A program made the position numbers and the translations under genes. From CAZPRW01 sp964577805 (GTDB taxonomy: Bacteria > Verrucomicrobiota > Verrucomicrobiia > Opitutales > JAIRKQ01): DNA of 64,000 nt. Shown here one piece after another: positions 55,824 to 64,000 of this stretch (its first letter is position 1; every line of letters begins with the position of its first letter). Below the pieces are notes generated by a model. The model was not told the DNA's origin, made no database searches, and worked only from the letters and a program-made list of their open reading frames with translations. The stretch covers positions 165,440-229,439 of the forward strand of contig CAZOAG010000002.1 in assembly GCA_964577805.1 (NCBI GenBank), read 5' to 3'.

Positions 55824-56426
55824 TTAATCTTCGTGTTGAATATGTTTCAAGTATGCTATGAAATAGATCATTCCTAAGAAAAATGATGCTCCTAAACAAT
55901 AGACAGGGATTAGTAAGTAGCATAGTACTTGAAGGCATAAGAATAACAGTGACGGAATAATATATAGCATATATTTGTTCGTGATACGCTTCAATATTGA
56001 AGTTGTTTTTTGGAAGCATTGATTGATGTTGTTTGTCGTTAACGGTTCTTCGAATGCCATAGAATGCGCGAATATTGGTGCTCCAAGGAATAGTCCTGCG
56101 CATGCTCCAAATTCTTCGCGTCCAAATATTCCAAATATGCAAGAGAAGAAGATCATAGGGACAATTACAAATAATAAGAATTCTAAAAATACCGTTATTC
56201 CAGAAATGAAATCTGGTACTAATTGTGATTTTATTTCATCTTTTGAATGTGGCCATTCTGGCAATATAAGTTTGTTTTTACTGCTTGATTGTCCGAATTT
56301 TGATAGGTATCCGAATGACAAAAAATTGATGACTGGAATTAATCCAAGCAATATCCCTATTGTGATTCGTTGAGCGAAATTTTTGCTTTTTGTGACATCG
56401 CTGAAGATATTTTCTAATGTTTTCAT
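55824..56426 (-). CDS. DUF4013-family membrane protein
   Basis: The 200-residue protein starts with a short charged N-terminus, then RITIGILLGLIPVINFLSFGY and a polar LPEWP segment, the entry pattern of DUF4013, followed by several membrane helices. The family has no known function and is common in Verrucomicrobia, Planctomycetes and archaea. It stands alone on the minus strand between valS and tRNA-Val. Confidence 0.75.
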   Translation of the reverse strand: MKTLENIFSDVTKSKNFAQRITIGILLGLIPVINFLSFGYLSKFGQSSSKNKLILPEWPHSKDEIKSQLVPDFISGITVFLEFLLFVIVPMIFFSCIFGIFGREEFGACAGLFLGAPIFAHSMAFEEPLTTNNINQCFQKTTSILKRITNKYMLYIIPSLLFLCLQVLCYLLIPVYCLGASFFLGMIYFIAYLKHIQHED

Positions 56427-56580
56427 ACTTTCTACTTATCGCGCAAATGTAGATGATATATTGCGATATGCAATGCTATTTTTATCTCATGTGCGTGAAA
56501 TTAGACATGATGTCTCGTGATGATTGCTGAGCGTGTTGTGCGATTGATCATCGATTTATTAGTATGACATGAAAAAATGC

Positions 56581-56611
56581 TTGCTCTATAAAAAATTATG
56601 TTTTGTGTAAT
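56581..56611 (+). promoter_or_regulatory. weak candidate promoter of tRNA-Val and rpsU
   Basis: TTGCTC (56581-56586) shares the TTGCT core of the other tRNA promoters. The best -10 is TGTAAT (56606-56611) at 19 bases, or TTGTGT at 16. It is listed for comparison only. Confidence 0.3.
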
Positions 56612-56621
56612 GCAATCTGGC

Positions 56622-56698
56622 GGGGAATTAGCTCAGTTGGTTAGAGCATCAGCATGACACGCTGGGGGTCACTGGTTCGAGTCCAGTATTTCCCACCA
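56622..56698 (+). tRNA. tRNA-Val (GAC)
   Basis: A complete 77-base cloverleaf: acceptor GGGGAAT / ATTTCCC with one G-T pair, anticodon stem TCAGC/GCTGG with loop ATGACAC giving anticodon GAC, T-arm CTGGTTCGAGTCCAG, discriminator A and encoded CCA. It reads GTC and GTT. The rpsU ribosome-binding site begins about ten bases downstream. Confidence 0.97.
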
Positions 56699-56721
56699 TT
56701 TTTAAGAAAGGAGGTGAGTTT

Positions 56722-56922
56722 ATGTCAGTAGTTGTACAAGTAAGAAAAGGTGAGACCTTGGATAAGGCATTGCGCCGTTTGAAGAAACGTCTCGATAGAG
56801 AGGGTATCATTAAGGGCGTTCGTGATCGTCGTTATTTCGAAAAGCCATGTGCCAAACGTCGTCGCAAAGAGAAGGCTGCTAAATTCGCCAACTATTTGCG
56901 CATTCGCAATGAGAAAATGTAG
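56722..56922 (+). CDS. rpsU: 30S ribosomal protein bS21
   Basis: bS21 binds near the anti-Shine-Dalgarno region of the 30S subunit. The 66-residue basic protein begins MSVVVQVRKGETLDKALRRL, as bS21 does, followed by the Arg/Lys-rich helix EKPCAKRRRKEKA. The ribosome-binding site AAAGGAGGTGA is a near-full complement of the 16S 3' end. It lies directly after tRNA-Val. Confidence 0.98.
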   Translation: MSVVVQVRKGETLDKALRRLKKRLDREGIIKGVRDRRYFEKPCAKRRRKEKAAKFANYLRIRNEKM

Positions 56923-56989
56923 TTTTTATTTTAAAGAGGTTTAGGTTTCGTGGCCTCTGAGAAATTGTTAAATTTAGGAAGAAGTAAAA

Positions 56990-57169
56990 ATGGGTCAACC
57001 AAAACGTAAACAGTCAAAACAGCGTAGTAGAAAACGTCGCGGTGCGAATTTTTCGGCTATGCCACAATTGGCGAGAGATCCTTCTACGGGTAACCTGTGT
57101 GTTCCGCATTGTGTTAACCCTGAGACGGGAATGTATCGCGGACGTCAAGTAATTGATGTTGAAAAGTAA
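56990..57169 (+). CDS. rpmF: 50S ribosomal protein bL32 (Cys-poor form)
   Basis: The 59-residue protein begins MGQPKRKQSKQRSRKRRGAN and ends YRGRQVIDVEK. Those ends are those of bL32. The zinc-ribbon Cys pairs seen in many bL32 are not kept; only two Cys remain in LCVPHCVNPETG, so it is probably a zinc-free form. AGGAAGAAG lies upstream. It stands before plsX, the usual rpmF-plsX-fabH order of bacteria. Confidence 0.97.
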   Translation: MGQPKRKQSKQRSRKRRGANFSAMPQLARDPSTGNLCVPHCVNPETGMYRGRQVIDVEK

Positions 57170-57187
57170 AAATCATGTATTTGTATC

Positions 57188-58228
57188 ATGAATGCTAGTG
57201 CACGAGCAGTTGCGATCGATGTTATGGGTGGCGATGCTGGTGCACGTGTTGTTATTGATGGTGTGGCGCGAGCTGCACGTCTTTTCCCCGACAAGATCGG
57301 GGATATTGTTTTTGTCGGTCGTGCTGACGAAATTAATGAATGCTTAAAAAATCACATTGATACTTTTGATTGTCATAAGATTGATATTTGTGATGCTAAA
57401 GATGTAATTAATATGGACGATAAGCCAATGTTTGCATTGCGGCACAAAAAAGAAGCATCAATGTATAAAGCGTTGGATTTGTTGAAAAATGGGAATGTTG
57501 CTGGTGTATTGAGCTGTGGTAATACAGGGTGCTTGGTTGCAGGTGGTACATTAAAATTGCGTACAATGTTCGGTGTTGATCGGCCAGCATTGGGGTCAGT
57601 AATTCCTGCGCCTAGAAATCATTTTGTTTTAGTGGATGTTGGTGCAAATCCTTCAACTTCAGTAAGAAGCTATATTCATAATGCTGTTTTGGGATCTCTA
57701 TACTACAAGGTTGCAGTAAATGAACGAAAACGTCCTCGTGTCGGATTATTGAGTATTGGAACTGAAGAGGGCAAGGGAAGCGATATTGTTCGTGGAGTCC
57801 ATGAAGTATTGAAACAAATAGGAGATGAGATTAATTATTGTGGCCTTATAGAGGGGTTTCAATTGTTCGAGGATGTTGTCGATGTTGTCGTTTGCGATGG
57901 TTTTGTCGGAAATATTTTGTTAAAAACGATGGAGGGGCTGACTGGTGCTATTAAACAGTATATGAAGTCTCAGTTGACTAAAAATCCATGGCGAATGATT
58001 GGTGCATTTTTGGCGCGCGGCGCATTTCAAGCGATGAAGAAAGATCTTGCTCCTGAAAGATATTGTGGCGCTCCGTTGTTGGGATTGAATGGTACTGTTG
58101 TTAAGTCGCATGGTTCCAGTTCAGCAGAGGCGGTAGCGCATGCATTATTGTTGACATTTAACTTATCGTCTATGTGTCAATCTCGATTGATGAGCGATGA
58201 AATTGAAAAATTTAATTCCCTAATCTGA
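57188..58228 (+). CDS. plsX: phosphate acyltransferase PlsX
   Basis: PlsX makes acyl-phosphate from acyl-ACP for the PlsY step of phospholipid synthesis. Typical are AIDVMGGDAGARVVIDG at the start, SMYKALDLLKNGNVAGVLSCGNTG, LVDVGANPS and GFVGNILLKTMEG. The 346-residue length is normal. It lies 18 bases after rpmF and 4 bases before fabH, forming the standard lipid-initiation operon. Confidence 0.98.
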   Translation: MNASARAVAIDVMGGDAGARVVIDGVARAARLFPDKIGDIVFVGRADEINECLKNHIDTFDCHKIDICDAKDVINMDDKPMFALRHKKEASMYKALDLLKNGNVAGVLSCGNTGCLVAGGTLKLRTMFGVDRPALGSVIPAPRNHFVLVDVGANPSTSVRSYIHNAVLGSLYYKVAVNERKRPRVGLLSIGTEEGKGSDIVRGVHEVLKQIGDEINYCGLIEGFQLFEDVVDVVVCDGFVGNILLKTMEGLTGAIKQYMKSQLTKNPWRMIGAFLARGAFQAMKKDLAPERYCGAPLLGLNGTVVKSHGSSSAEAVAHALLLTFNLSSMCQSRLMSDEIEKFNSLI

Positions 58229-58232
58229 TATT

Positions 58233-59234
58233 ATGAAAGAGCAGAAGTTGTTTGTTAAGTTGTCTGGTGTGGGCATATATGTTCCAGAACGTGTGTTGAC
58301 AAATGATGATTTGAGCAAAATAGTAGATACTTCTGATGAATGGATAATGGCGCGTACAGGGATAAAAAAACGTCATATAGCTGCAGGGAATGAAGCGACT
58401 TCTGACTTGTGTTATCAAGCAGCACTGCGTGCATTGGAAGATGCTAAAATGTCTCCAGAAGATATAGATGCGATTGTTGTTGGTACTGTTACGCCAGATA
58501 TGGTATTCCCGTCAACAGCGGCTATTGTGCAAAATAAACTGGGAATAAAAGGATGTCCTTGCTTCGATTATGAATCTGCGTGCGCTGGTTCTCAGTACGG
58601 CACACAACTGGCAAGAGCATTATTATTGTCGAATGTTGGATATAAGAATGTGTTGGTGATTTGCGGTGACAAATTGACATCATTGACAGATTGGACGGAT
58701 CGTACGACATGTGTCTTGTTTGGTGATGCTGCTGGTGCAATGATATTTTCAGCAACAGATGATGAACAACAAAATTCTGTAATAGATGTATTGTTGGGAG
58801 CAGATGGACGGTTGGCGGATTTATTGAAGGTTCCTGCAGGAGGATCGTTGGAGCCGGCCACGTTAGAAACGGTAAACAATAAAAAACATTTCGTAAAAAT
58901 GGCAGGGCGTGATGTGTTCCGTGAGGCTGTTCTTACGATGACCAAGAGTGTTGAGGAAATATTGCGTCGTAATGGACTGTCTATCGATGATGTTGATCAT
59001 TTTGTGCCACATCAGGCGAATTTAAGGATAATAGAAGCTGTTGGCGAAAGAATAGGGATTTCTTCTGATAAAGTTTGTGTTACCGTTGATCAATATGGGA
59101 ATACAGCCGCTTCATCATGTATTATAGCCTTAAAAACATTGATTGAATCTGGCAAATTGAAAGAAAAATCAACAATTTTGACGGTAAGTTTTGGCGCAGG
59201 GTTGACTTGGGGAACTTCTCTATTAAGAATGTAG
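58233..59234 (+). CDS. fabH: beta-ketoacyl-ACP synthase III
   Basis: FabH starts fatty acid synthesis by condensing acetyl-CoA with malonyl-ACP. The catalytic Cys117 is in YESACAGSQYG, the His in VPHQANLRI and the Asn in QYGNTAASS. The 333-residue length is normal. fabD is not next to it; the other fab genes lie at 13742-16115. The next gene starts 12 bases downstream. Confidence 0.98.
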   Translation: MKEQKLFVKLSGVGIYVPERVLTNDDLSKIVDTSDEWIMARTGIKKRHIAAGNEATSDLCYQAALRALEDAKMSPEDIDAIVVGTVTPDMVFPSTAAIVQNKLGIKGCPCFDYESACAGSQYGTQLARALLLSNVGYKNVLVICGDKLTSLTDWTDRTTCVLFGDAAGAMIFSATDDEQQNSVIDVLLGADGRLADLLKVPAGGSLEPATLETVNNKKHFVKMAGRDVFREAVLTMTKSVEEILRRNGLSIDDVDHFVPHQANLRIIEAVGERIGISSDKVCVTVDQYGNTAASSCIIALKTLIESGKLKEKSTILTVSFGAGLTWGTSLLRM

Positions 59235-59246
59235 GGAAGTTGTTGT

Positions 59247-60443
59247 ATGAGACGAGCGGTATTTTTTTTGTTGTTTAGTGTTGGGTTATGTCATTTGTTC
59301 GGAGATTTAAGTTGGAGCCAAGATAGAGGGTGGTATCCATCTCACGATATCGTTGATTCATTTAATCGATTACCAGATGAAGCTGTTGCATTGATGAATG
59401 AAGCACGTGCTGCTCAAGAGGCTGGTAATGTTGGAACTGCATTATCACAATATGGGAAAATAGTAAAACGTTATGATGATACCATACTTGCGCCAGAAGC
59501 ATACTATCAAATTGGTATGATTCGTATGTCGCGAAATCAATTCAATGATGCATTTAAAGCATTTAGTGCTATTATTGAAAAATATCCTGAGTATTCACGT
59601 TATGGTGATGCTTTGCACCAGGAATATGAAATTGCACAATTGCTGCATAGCGGCGAACGTCCGAAATATTTTGGGACAATTCCTGGATTTAGAGATTATT
59701 CTGTTGCTCTTGGTTTTTATAAAAAAATAGTCGATAATGCGCCGTATAGTGAGTTGGCGCCATTAGCGTTGTTGCATATGGGGCAATTGGCAATGAGCAA
59801 ACATAAGACAGTTGATGCGATAGATTCGTTTGAGCGGATGATAGATGAATATCCTTATTCTGAATATGCTCCAGAGGCATATTTTCAATTGGGAGAAATC
59901 TATTCAAAATTGATAAAAAGTCCATTGTATGACCAAGGTGCAACAAAGACAGCGATGCATTTTTATGAAGATTTTTTGACATTATATCCTGATCATGCAC
60001 GAGCAGGAGAAGCACAAGCTGGTTATGATGCCATGAAGAGAAGATTAGCAGAAGGGAAAATGCTTGTTGGTGATTTTTATTTTCAAACAAGGAATAATCG
60101 ACGGGCAGCAGTCATGATGTATAAAAAAGCAGCGGATTTGCTGCCAGATTCTGACATTGCAGATTTATCGCTTAATAATATTGAATTTATTCGAAAAGGG
60201 AACTTTCCAGATAAAACACCAGTGGATTTCTTGTTTGGCCGTTATCAGTGCCAGGATGATGAAGAGTGGGTGGATGAGGCAATGTTAGATAGTAAGGATT
60301 CTGTAGAGTTTGGGTTGCAAAGTGGCGCTGTTGATATTGGTGATATTAGAGATTCTGGTTCTCGTACATTTGTGCCAAAAAATGATGGTTATGATCAAGA
60401 AGAATTTGTTGAGCTAGAAGGTATTGATATTGCTGCTGAATAA
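59247..60443 (+). CDS. BamD-like TPR outer membrane assembly protein
   Basis: The 398-residue protein has a signal peptide (about 1-25) and at least five TPR-like helix pairs between about 43 and 290, with spacings such as ALSQYGKIVKRYDDT and AFKAFSAIIEKYPE, as in BamD. The C-terminal 100 residues are acidic and low-complexity. BamD is normally lipidated; no proper lipobox precedes a Cys here, so this may be a soluble periplasmic form. The LptE-like lipoprotein follows, supporting an outer-membrane biogenesis role. Confidence 0.78.
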   Translation: MRRAVFFLLFSVGLCHLFGDLSWSQDRGWYPSHDIVDSFNRLPDEAVALMNEARAAQEAGNVGTALSQYGKIVKRYDDTILAPEAYYQIGMIRMSRNQFNDAFKAFSAIIEKYPEYSRYGDALHQEYEIAQLLHSGERPKYFGTIPGFRDYSVALGFYKKIVDNAPYSELAPLALLHMGQLAMSKHKTVDAIDSFERMIDEYPYSEYAPEAYFQLGEIYSKLIKSPLYDQGATKTAMHFYEDFLTLYPDHARAGEAQAGYDAMKRRLAEGKMLVGDFYFQTRNNRRAAVMMYKKAADLLPDSDIADLSLNNIEFIRKGNFPDKTPVDFLFGRYQCQDDEEWVDEAMLDSKDSVEFGLQSGAVDIGDIRDSGSRTFVPKNDGYDQEEFVELEGIDIAAE

Positions 60444-60461
60444 TATTAATACGGTGTCACG

Positions 60462-60965
60462 ATGAAGATATTATTGCGTAGTTGGTTGTTGGTTGTTGCG
60501 TTGTTGTGCTCAGGATGTATGCATTATTCAGCAGGTACAGGTGGCAATCTTGTGTTCAATAAAGTGTTCGTTTCTCCTGTTCGCAATTCTTCGTTTGCTC
60601 CACAAGCACAAGCGGCATTGACACAATGTGTTCGTAATCATTTGTCGCAATATCCTGGGTTGAGTCTTGCTGATAGCGCTGATTCTGCAGCAGTGTTGGA
60701 CATTGCAATTACAGATTTTTATCGTTCATTAGCGACGACGAAGGAAAGTGATACTGTGCGCGCACAATCATTTGATGTGGTTATGGTTGTATCTTGCACA
60801 TTGGTGAATAGTGATGGTCGTGTTTTGTTGAAAAATCATAAAGTTAGAGACTCGGTAGAGTGCTATGCTGTTGATGACTATCATGAAGCACAACATCAAA
60901 TAATGCCGCAATTGGCGGATAAGTTGTCGAAAAAGATTTGTGAATTGGTGTGTAATGTTTGGTGA
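60462..60965 (+). CDS. LptE-like LPS assembly lipoprotein
   Basis: The 167-residue protein has a lipoprotein signal with lipobox LCSGC (Cys19) and a small alpha/beta body starting HYSAGTGGNLVFNKVFVSPVRNSSFAPQ. The body resembles LptE-type proteins, the plug partner of LptD. The gene sits between the BamD-like gene and rpe with 12-18 base gaps. LptE is very divergent, so the lipoprotein call is firm and the family call is moderate. Confidence 0.7.
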   Translation: MKILLRSWLLVVALLCSGCMHYSAGTGGNLVFNKVFVSPVRNSSFAPQAQAALTQCVRNHLSQYPGLSLADSADSAAVLDIAITDFYRSLATTKESDTVRAQSFDVVMVVSCTLVNSDGRVLLKNHKVRDSVECYAVDDYHEAQHQIMPQLADKLSKKICELVCNVW

Positions 60966-60977
60966 TTTGATGGTGTT

Positions 60978-61625
60978 ATGTCAGCAATAATCGTCCCATC
61001 AATTTTGGCATGCGATCCATGTTGTTTGCTGTCAGGTGTTGATACAGTTCTTCAGCATGGATTGTGTTATTTGCATATTGATGTTATGGACGGGATGTTT
61101 GTTCCTAATATAACATTTGGGCAAGGCGTTGTTCGACGTTTGCGAAAGATTGACGGTCTTGTGTTAGATGTTCATTTAATGGTTTCGTATCCGGATAGAC
61201 TTATTGAAAGTTTTGTTGATGCTGGTGCTGATATTATTAGTGTTCATTATGAATCTGATGGAGAAATTGCTTCTGTCTTGCAAGATGTTCGAGATGCTGG
61301 TTGTCGTGCTGGAATAGCGATAAAACCCAAAACATGTGTTGAAAATGTTGTTCATTTATTGCCGATGGTTGATCGTGTATTGGTTATGAGTGTTGAGCCT
61401 GGTAAATGCGGCCAAAAATTTATGCCAATAGCATATGATAAATTACGGATGCTTGTCGATTTAAGATCAAAGATGAAATTATGTTATGATATTGCCGTTG
61501 ATGGTGGTATAAATTGTATAACTGCAAAGCTGGCGATCGATTCTGGTGCAAAATTTTTGGTGACAGGGTCGTCTTTTTTTAAAGATCCAGAAAAGTTTGT
61601 TCGTGTTGTCGACGCACTGTCTTGA
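60978..61625 (+). CDS. rpe: ribulose-phosphate 3-epimerase
   Basis: Rpe interconverts ribulose- and xylulose-5-phosphate, feeding the transketolase at 6864-8831. The TIM-barrel motifs are PSILACDPCCL, LHIDVMDGMFVPNITFG, DVHLMVSYPD, VMSVEPGKCGQKF and AVDGGIN. The 215-residue length is normal. The last gene of the plsX-to-rpe run; no terminator is seen behind it. Confidence 0.97.
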   Translation: MSAIIVPSILACDPCCLLSGVDTVLQHGLCYLHIDVMDGMFVPNITFGQGVVRRLRKIDGLVLDVHLMVSYPDRLIESFVDAGADIISVHYESDGEIASVLQDVRDAGCRAGIAIKPKTCVENVVHLLPMVDRVLVMSVEPGKCGQKFMPIAYDKLRMLVDLRSKMKLCYDIAVDGGINCITAKLAIDSGAKFLVTGSSFFKDPEKFVRVVDALS

Positions 61626-61943
61626 TTTATTCTTGATTCCCTTTTGTATTTATGGAGCGAAGAATGTTTTTACGAAAAATTTGTCCAATAAGGGATGAAT
61701 AAAGTCAAAAGTTGTCCTTGTGTCCATTTTATACTGCATTTTGGTTGAATAAAACGTGTGTTTGTTTCATTTTTCAATTGTTTGTTTGGGTGTTTTTTTG
61801 CCTAGTATTTTGAAGAGTTTATTTGGATGACTTATTTTGAAAATTGGTAGCGTTTGAAATTGTATGTGATTTTATTGTGTATTGTTGTTGCGCGCATAGT
61901 TTTTGTTCGGCGCGAACATGCTTATCTATTGGTGTTAATTTGA
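61626..61943. other. intergenic stretch without recognised gene
   Basis: The 318-base T-rich gap between rpe and the inverted repeat before the BI-1/YccA gene shows no ORF with support, no RNA gene and no clear terminator. Confidence 0.4.
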
Positions 61944-61995
61944 GTTACGGAAATATAACTTGATTTCGCAAAAAGTGATTTTAAACTTCCGTAAC
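61944..61995 (+). promoter_or_regulatory. inverted repeat just before the BI-1/YccA start codon
   Basis: GTTACGGAA (61944-61952) and TTCCGTAAC (61987-61995) are perfect 9-bp arms with a 34-base loop. The right arm ends three bases before ATG 61999, so a folded RNA would hide the start. It could be a repressor operator or an mRNA switch; there is no T-run after it. Confidence 0.5.
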
Positions 61996-61998
61996 ACT

Positions 61999-62730
61999 AT
62001 GAGGTATAGTTCTTCAAATCCGATTTTATCGTCGCGAAATTTTGATGCATGTTCGGATGGCGATGTTGCGACGCTTACTGGCACGATACAAAGATGTTTA
62101 ATATTGTTAGCTCTTGTTTTTGGATCTGCGATGTTTTCGTGGACATCAGCAGGAAACAATGTTGCAGCGTTAGGTGGCAAGTTGACATTGTTTGCGATAT
62201 TAGCATTCGTCGCTGTTATTACAGCCAGTGTCAAGAAAGAGTGGTCAGGAGTTGTTGCTCCGTTGTATGCGATTTGCGAGGGTTTGGTTTTAGGTGCACT
62301 TTCTCGATTGTTTGAGATGGCATATCCTGGAATTGTCATGCAAGCAGTATTGTTGACATTTGGTGTGGCATTTGGAATGTTGGCATTGTATAGAACAGGA
62401 GTGATTCATGTTAATGATAAATTTCGCATGATTGTTGGATCTGCTTTGTTTGGAATTTTTATGTTTTACATGATTAGCTGGGTGCTGTCATTTTTTAACG
62501 TTTCTGTTCCGTTGATTCATTCTACAGGTCTTGGTGGAATATTGTTTAGTGCATTTGTTGTTATTATTGCAGCGTTATATTTAGCGATAGACTTTGATTT
62601 TATTGTACATGTTGCTAATCGCGGAATGCCGAAATATATGTCATGGTATGCTGCATTAGGCCTAATGGTGACATTAGTATGGTTGTATATGGAGGTTTTG
62701 AGATTATTGTCGAAGCTCAGAGATCGTTAA
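61999..62730 (+). CDS. BI-1/YccA-family membrane protein
   Basis: The 243-residue protein has seven hydrophobic helices. The start MRYSSSNPILSSRNF and GTIQRCLILLALVFGSAMFSW match the Bax inhibitor-1/YccA family, and the last helix contains AALGLMVTLVWLYMEVLRLL. Family members affect ion homeostasis or protease FtsH activity. I choose ATG 61999; the frame is open to 61960, but that part covers the inverted repeat. A terminator follows. Confidence 0.86.
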   Translation: MRYSSSNPILSSRNFDACSDGDVATLTGTIQRCLILLALVFGSAMFSWTSAGNNVAALGGKLTLFAILAFVAVITASVKKEWSGVVAPLYAICEGLVLGALSRLFEMAYPGIVMQAVLLTFGVAFGMLALYRTGVIHVNDKFRMIVGSALFGIFMFYMISWVLSFFNVSVPLIHSTGLGGILFSAFVVIIAALYLAIDFDFIVHVANRGMPKYMSWYAALGLMVTLVWLYMEVLRLLSKLRDR

Positions 62731-62757
62731 ATTGTTTATTGAGTTTTGTTATTAGTT

Positions 62758-62785
62758 GGCGGTCGTTATCGGCCGCCTTTTTGTT
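62758..62785 (+). terminator. terminator of the BI-1/YccA gene
   Basis: GGCGGTCG (62758-62765) pairs with CGGCCGCC (62770-62777), 8 bp with one wobble and a TTAT loop, then TTTTT. It isolates the rRNA promoter region from upstream transcription. Confidence 0.92.
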
Positions 62786-62853
62786 TTTGTTGGCCTCTAT
62801 GTCGCTTTATTGCTGTGGTTTTTGATTTTTTTTAAAATTTTTATAAAAAAATA

Positions 62854-62881
62854 TTGACTGCTGGATATCTGATTTTAGCTT
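62854..62881 (+). promoter_or_regulatory. rRNA promoter P1
   Basis: TTGACT (62854-62859), 16-base spacer, TAGCTT (62876-62881) followed by GCG. A 27-base A/T-only tract (62827-62853) lies just upstream and resembles an UP element. A downstream stem CATCAGGC (62889-62896) / GCTTGATG (62903-62910) would open its transcript. Confidence 0.75.
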
Positions 62882-62961
62882 GCGATTCCATCAGGCGGTT
62901 CTGCTTGATGAGTTCTTTGGTAGATCTGATTTTTGAAGATGAAAAAAGAGCATAAAAAGTG

Positions 62962-62989
62962 TTGACATGAACTTTTGTGATTTTAGCTT
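62962..62989 (+). promoter_or_regulatory. rRNA promoter P2
   Basis: TTGACA (62962-62967), 16-base spacer, TAGCTT (62984-62989) followed by GCC. An A-rich stretch precedes it. It lies 108 bases after P1. Confidence 0.75.
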
Positions 62990-63072
62990 GCCGGACATCA
63001 AGCGAGATGCTTGTCAGTTCATTTGAAAGGCAAAGTTTTGCGGAAAAAGTTAAAAGTCTGTAAAATTTTTTC

Positions 63073-63100
63073 TTGACATGAAATTTGCTGGTTTTAATTT
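63073..63100 (+). promoter_or_regulatory. rRNA promoter P3
   Basis: TTGACA (63073-63078), 16-base spacer, TAATTT (63095-63100) followed by GCG. A-rich and T-rich tracts lie upstream. It lies 111 bases after P2. Confidence 0.75.
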
Positions 63101-63164
63101 GCGCTGAGTTGCTGAAACCAACACTGATGTTCTTTTAAAAATCCGAAAAAATAAAATAAAAAGC

Positions 63165-63192
63165 TTGACTGTTGGCGACAAGATTTTAGCTT
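63165..63192 (+). promoter_or_regulatory. rRNA promoter P4
   Basis: TTGACT (63165-63170), 16-base spacer, TAGCTT (63187-63192) followed by GCG. It is preceded by an A-rich tract and lies 92 bases after P3. CTTGCGTC (63190-63197) and GACGCAAG (63214-63221) form an 8-bp inverted repeat overlapping the -10. Confidence 0.75.
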
Positions 63193-63268
63193 GCGTCCAG
63201 TCGTTGTGGAAGCGACGCAAGGCTGCCTTTGGTCGATGTTAAGTTGATTAAAAATTTTCAAAAAATGC

Positions 63269-63297
63269 TTGACGTTGGTTGCTAGAAAATGCAGTTT
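63269..63297 (+). promoter_or_regulatory. rRNA promoter P5, weakest
   Basis: TTGACG (63269-63274), 17-base spacer, CAGTTT (63292-63297) followed by GC. The -10 departs from the others but aligns with TAGCTTGC. It lies 104 bases after P4 and keeps the A-rich upstream tract. Confidence 0.5.
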
Positions 63298-63460
63298 GCA
63301 GATATCGATTTTTGTTCTTTGAAAGTACTACTTTGTGCGATTTTGTACGGCTCTTAAAGAGTCAATTATAATACTTTGAAAGTATTGTCCAAAAAAATCT
63401 AAAAACAGGGTTTTGGACTCTTCTATTTAAAAATAGAAAAACCCGTTATCGGGTGCATGT
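63298..63460 (+). promoter_or_regulatory. rRNA leader
   Basis: The leader has TGTTCTTTGAAA (63313-63324), a boxA-like antitermination candidate, the palindrome AATACTTTGAAAGTATT (63370-63386), and two short hairpins near the 16S start: TTCTATTTAAAAATAGAA (63421-63438) and CCCG/CGGG (63442-63453). No ORF is present. Confidence 0.55.

Positions 63461-64000
<540 letters not shown>

Noticed and set aside
55771..56142. Minus-strand 123-codon ORF overlapping the DUF4013 gene
   Set aside because: Out-of-frame shadow of the DUF4013 gene, whose product has a coherent membrane pattern.
62889..63221. Stem-loops between the tandem rRNA promoters as terminators or riboswitches
   Set aside because: Stems are short, one overlaps a -10 element, and none is followed by a T-run, so I treat them as part of the promoter array.

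Overview
The window reads as a chromosomal segment of an AT-rich member of the Verrucomicrobiota, probably of the Opitutia/Puniceicoccales side. The evidence is the 16S rRNA 5' part at the right edge, with signature stretches such as GCGTGGTTAAGACATGCAAG and GAATCATTCACAATGG. A bL32 beginning MGQPKRKQSK, a DUF4013 membrane protein and a cluster of GspG-like pseudopilins fit this. The AT bias, overlapping operons, broken genes and many uptake carriers suggest a host-associated or reduced genome, but the window cannot prove that. Taxonomy is read from remembered signatures, not from a search.

Layout. 131-9858 is one long minus-strand run: a Ca2+/Na+ exchanger, transketolase, an AsmA-like envelope protein, ruvB, a family-4 uracil-DNA glycosylase, a YhaM-type exoribonuclease and an RluA pseudouridine synthase. 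9983-12136 holds sufC-sufB without sufD or sufS, followed by a frameshifted outer-membrane beta-barrel (autotransporter-like) pseudogene that keeps a good promoter. 13742-16115 (minus) is fabG-acpP-fabF. 16222-22460 (plus) carries ftsQ-like, an MCE protein plus its auxiliary lipoprotein, a HIT hydrolase, a PgpH-type 7TM-HD phosphodiesterase, ybeY and hpf. 22525-32024 is mostly minus: tgt, rmuC, dapA, fmt, a PLP sugar aminotransferase and an APC permease, with marC and gap on plus.

32271-33643 is an orphan region: a 74-codon ORF, then an unrecognised 373-residue protein with two diverged helical repeats and one membrane segment, closed by a strong terminator. 33999-42302 (plus) holds clpP, a GT8 glycosyltransferase, trpS, topB, a DMT carrier, metG and a DUF374 acyltransferase. 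42467-43742 (minus) is a GmhA-like isomerase and superoxide dismutase. tRNA-Glu, two carriers and tRNA-Pro follow.

46823-50378 is the most distinctive accessory locus. A fused GT-D/GT-A glycosyltransferase gene sits between two 119-bp direct repeats that are copies of the 3' end of the neighbouring pseudopilin gene, so the gene looks inserted. The three-gene pseudopilin cluster lies beside it. 50617-57169 has a YycJ-type beta-lactamase-fold protein, an unknown membrane protein with a RelE-like partner, valS, a DUF4013 protein, tRNA-Val, rpsU and rpmF. 57188-62730 is an envelope/lipid run: plsX, fabH, a BamD-like TPR protein, an LptE-like lipoprotein, rpe and a BI-1/YccA membrane protein. The window closes with five tandem promoter-like units (TTGAC-N16/17-TAGCTT) leading into the rRNA operon.

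Taken together the genes cover fatty acid and phospholipid initiation, LPS and outer membrane assembly, translation and tRNA charging, DNA repair and amino acid uptake.
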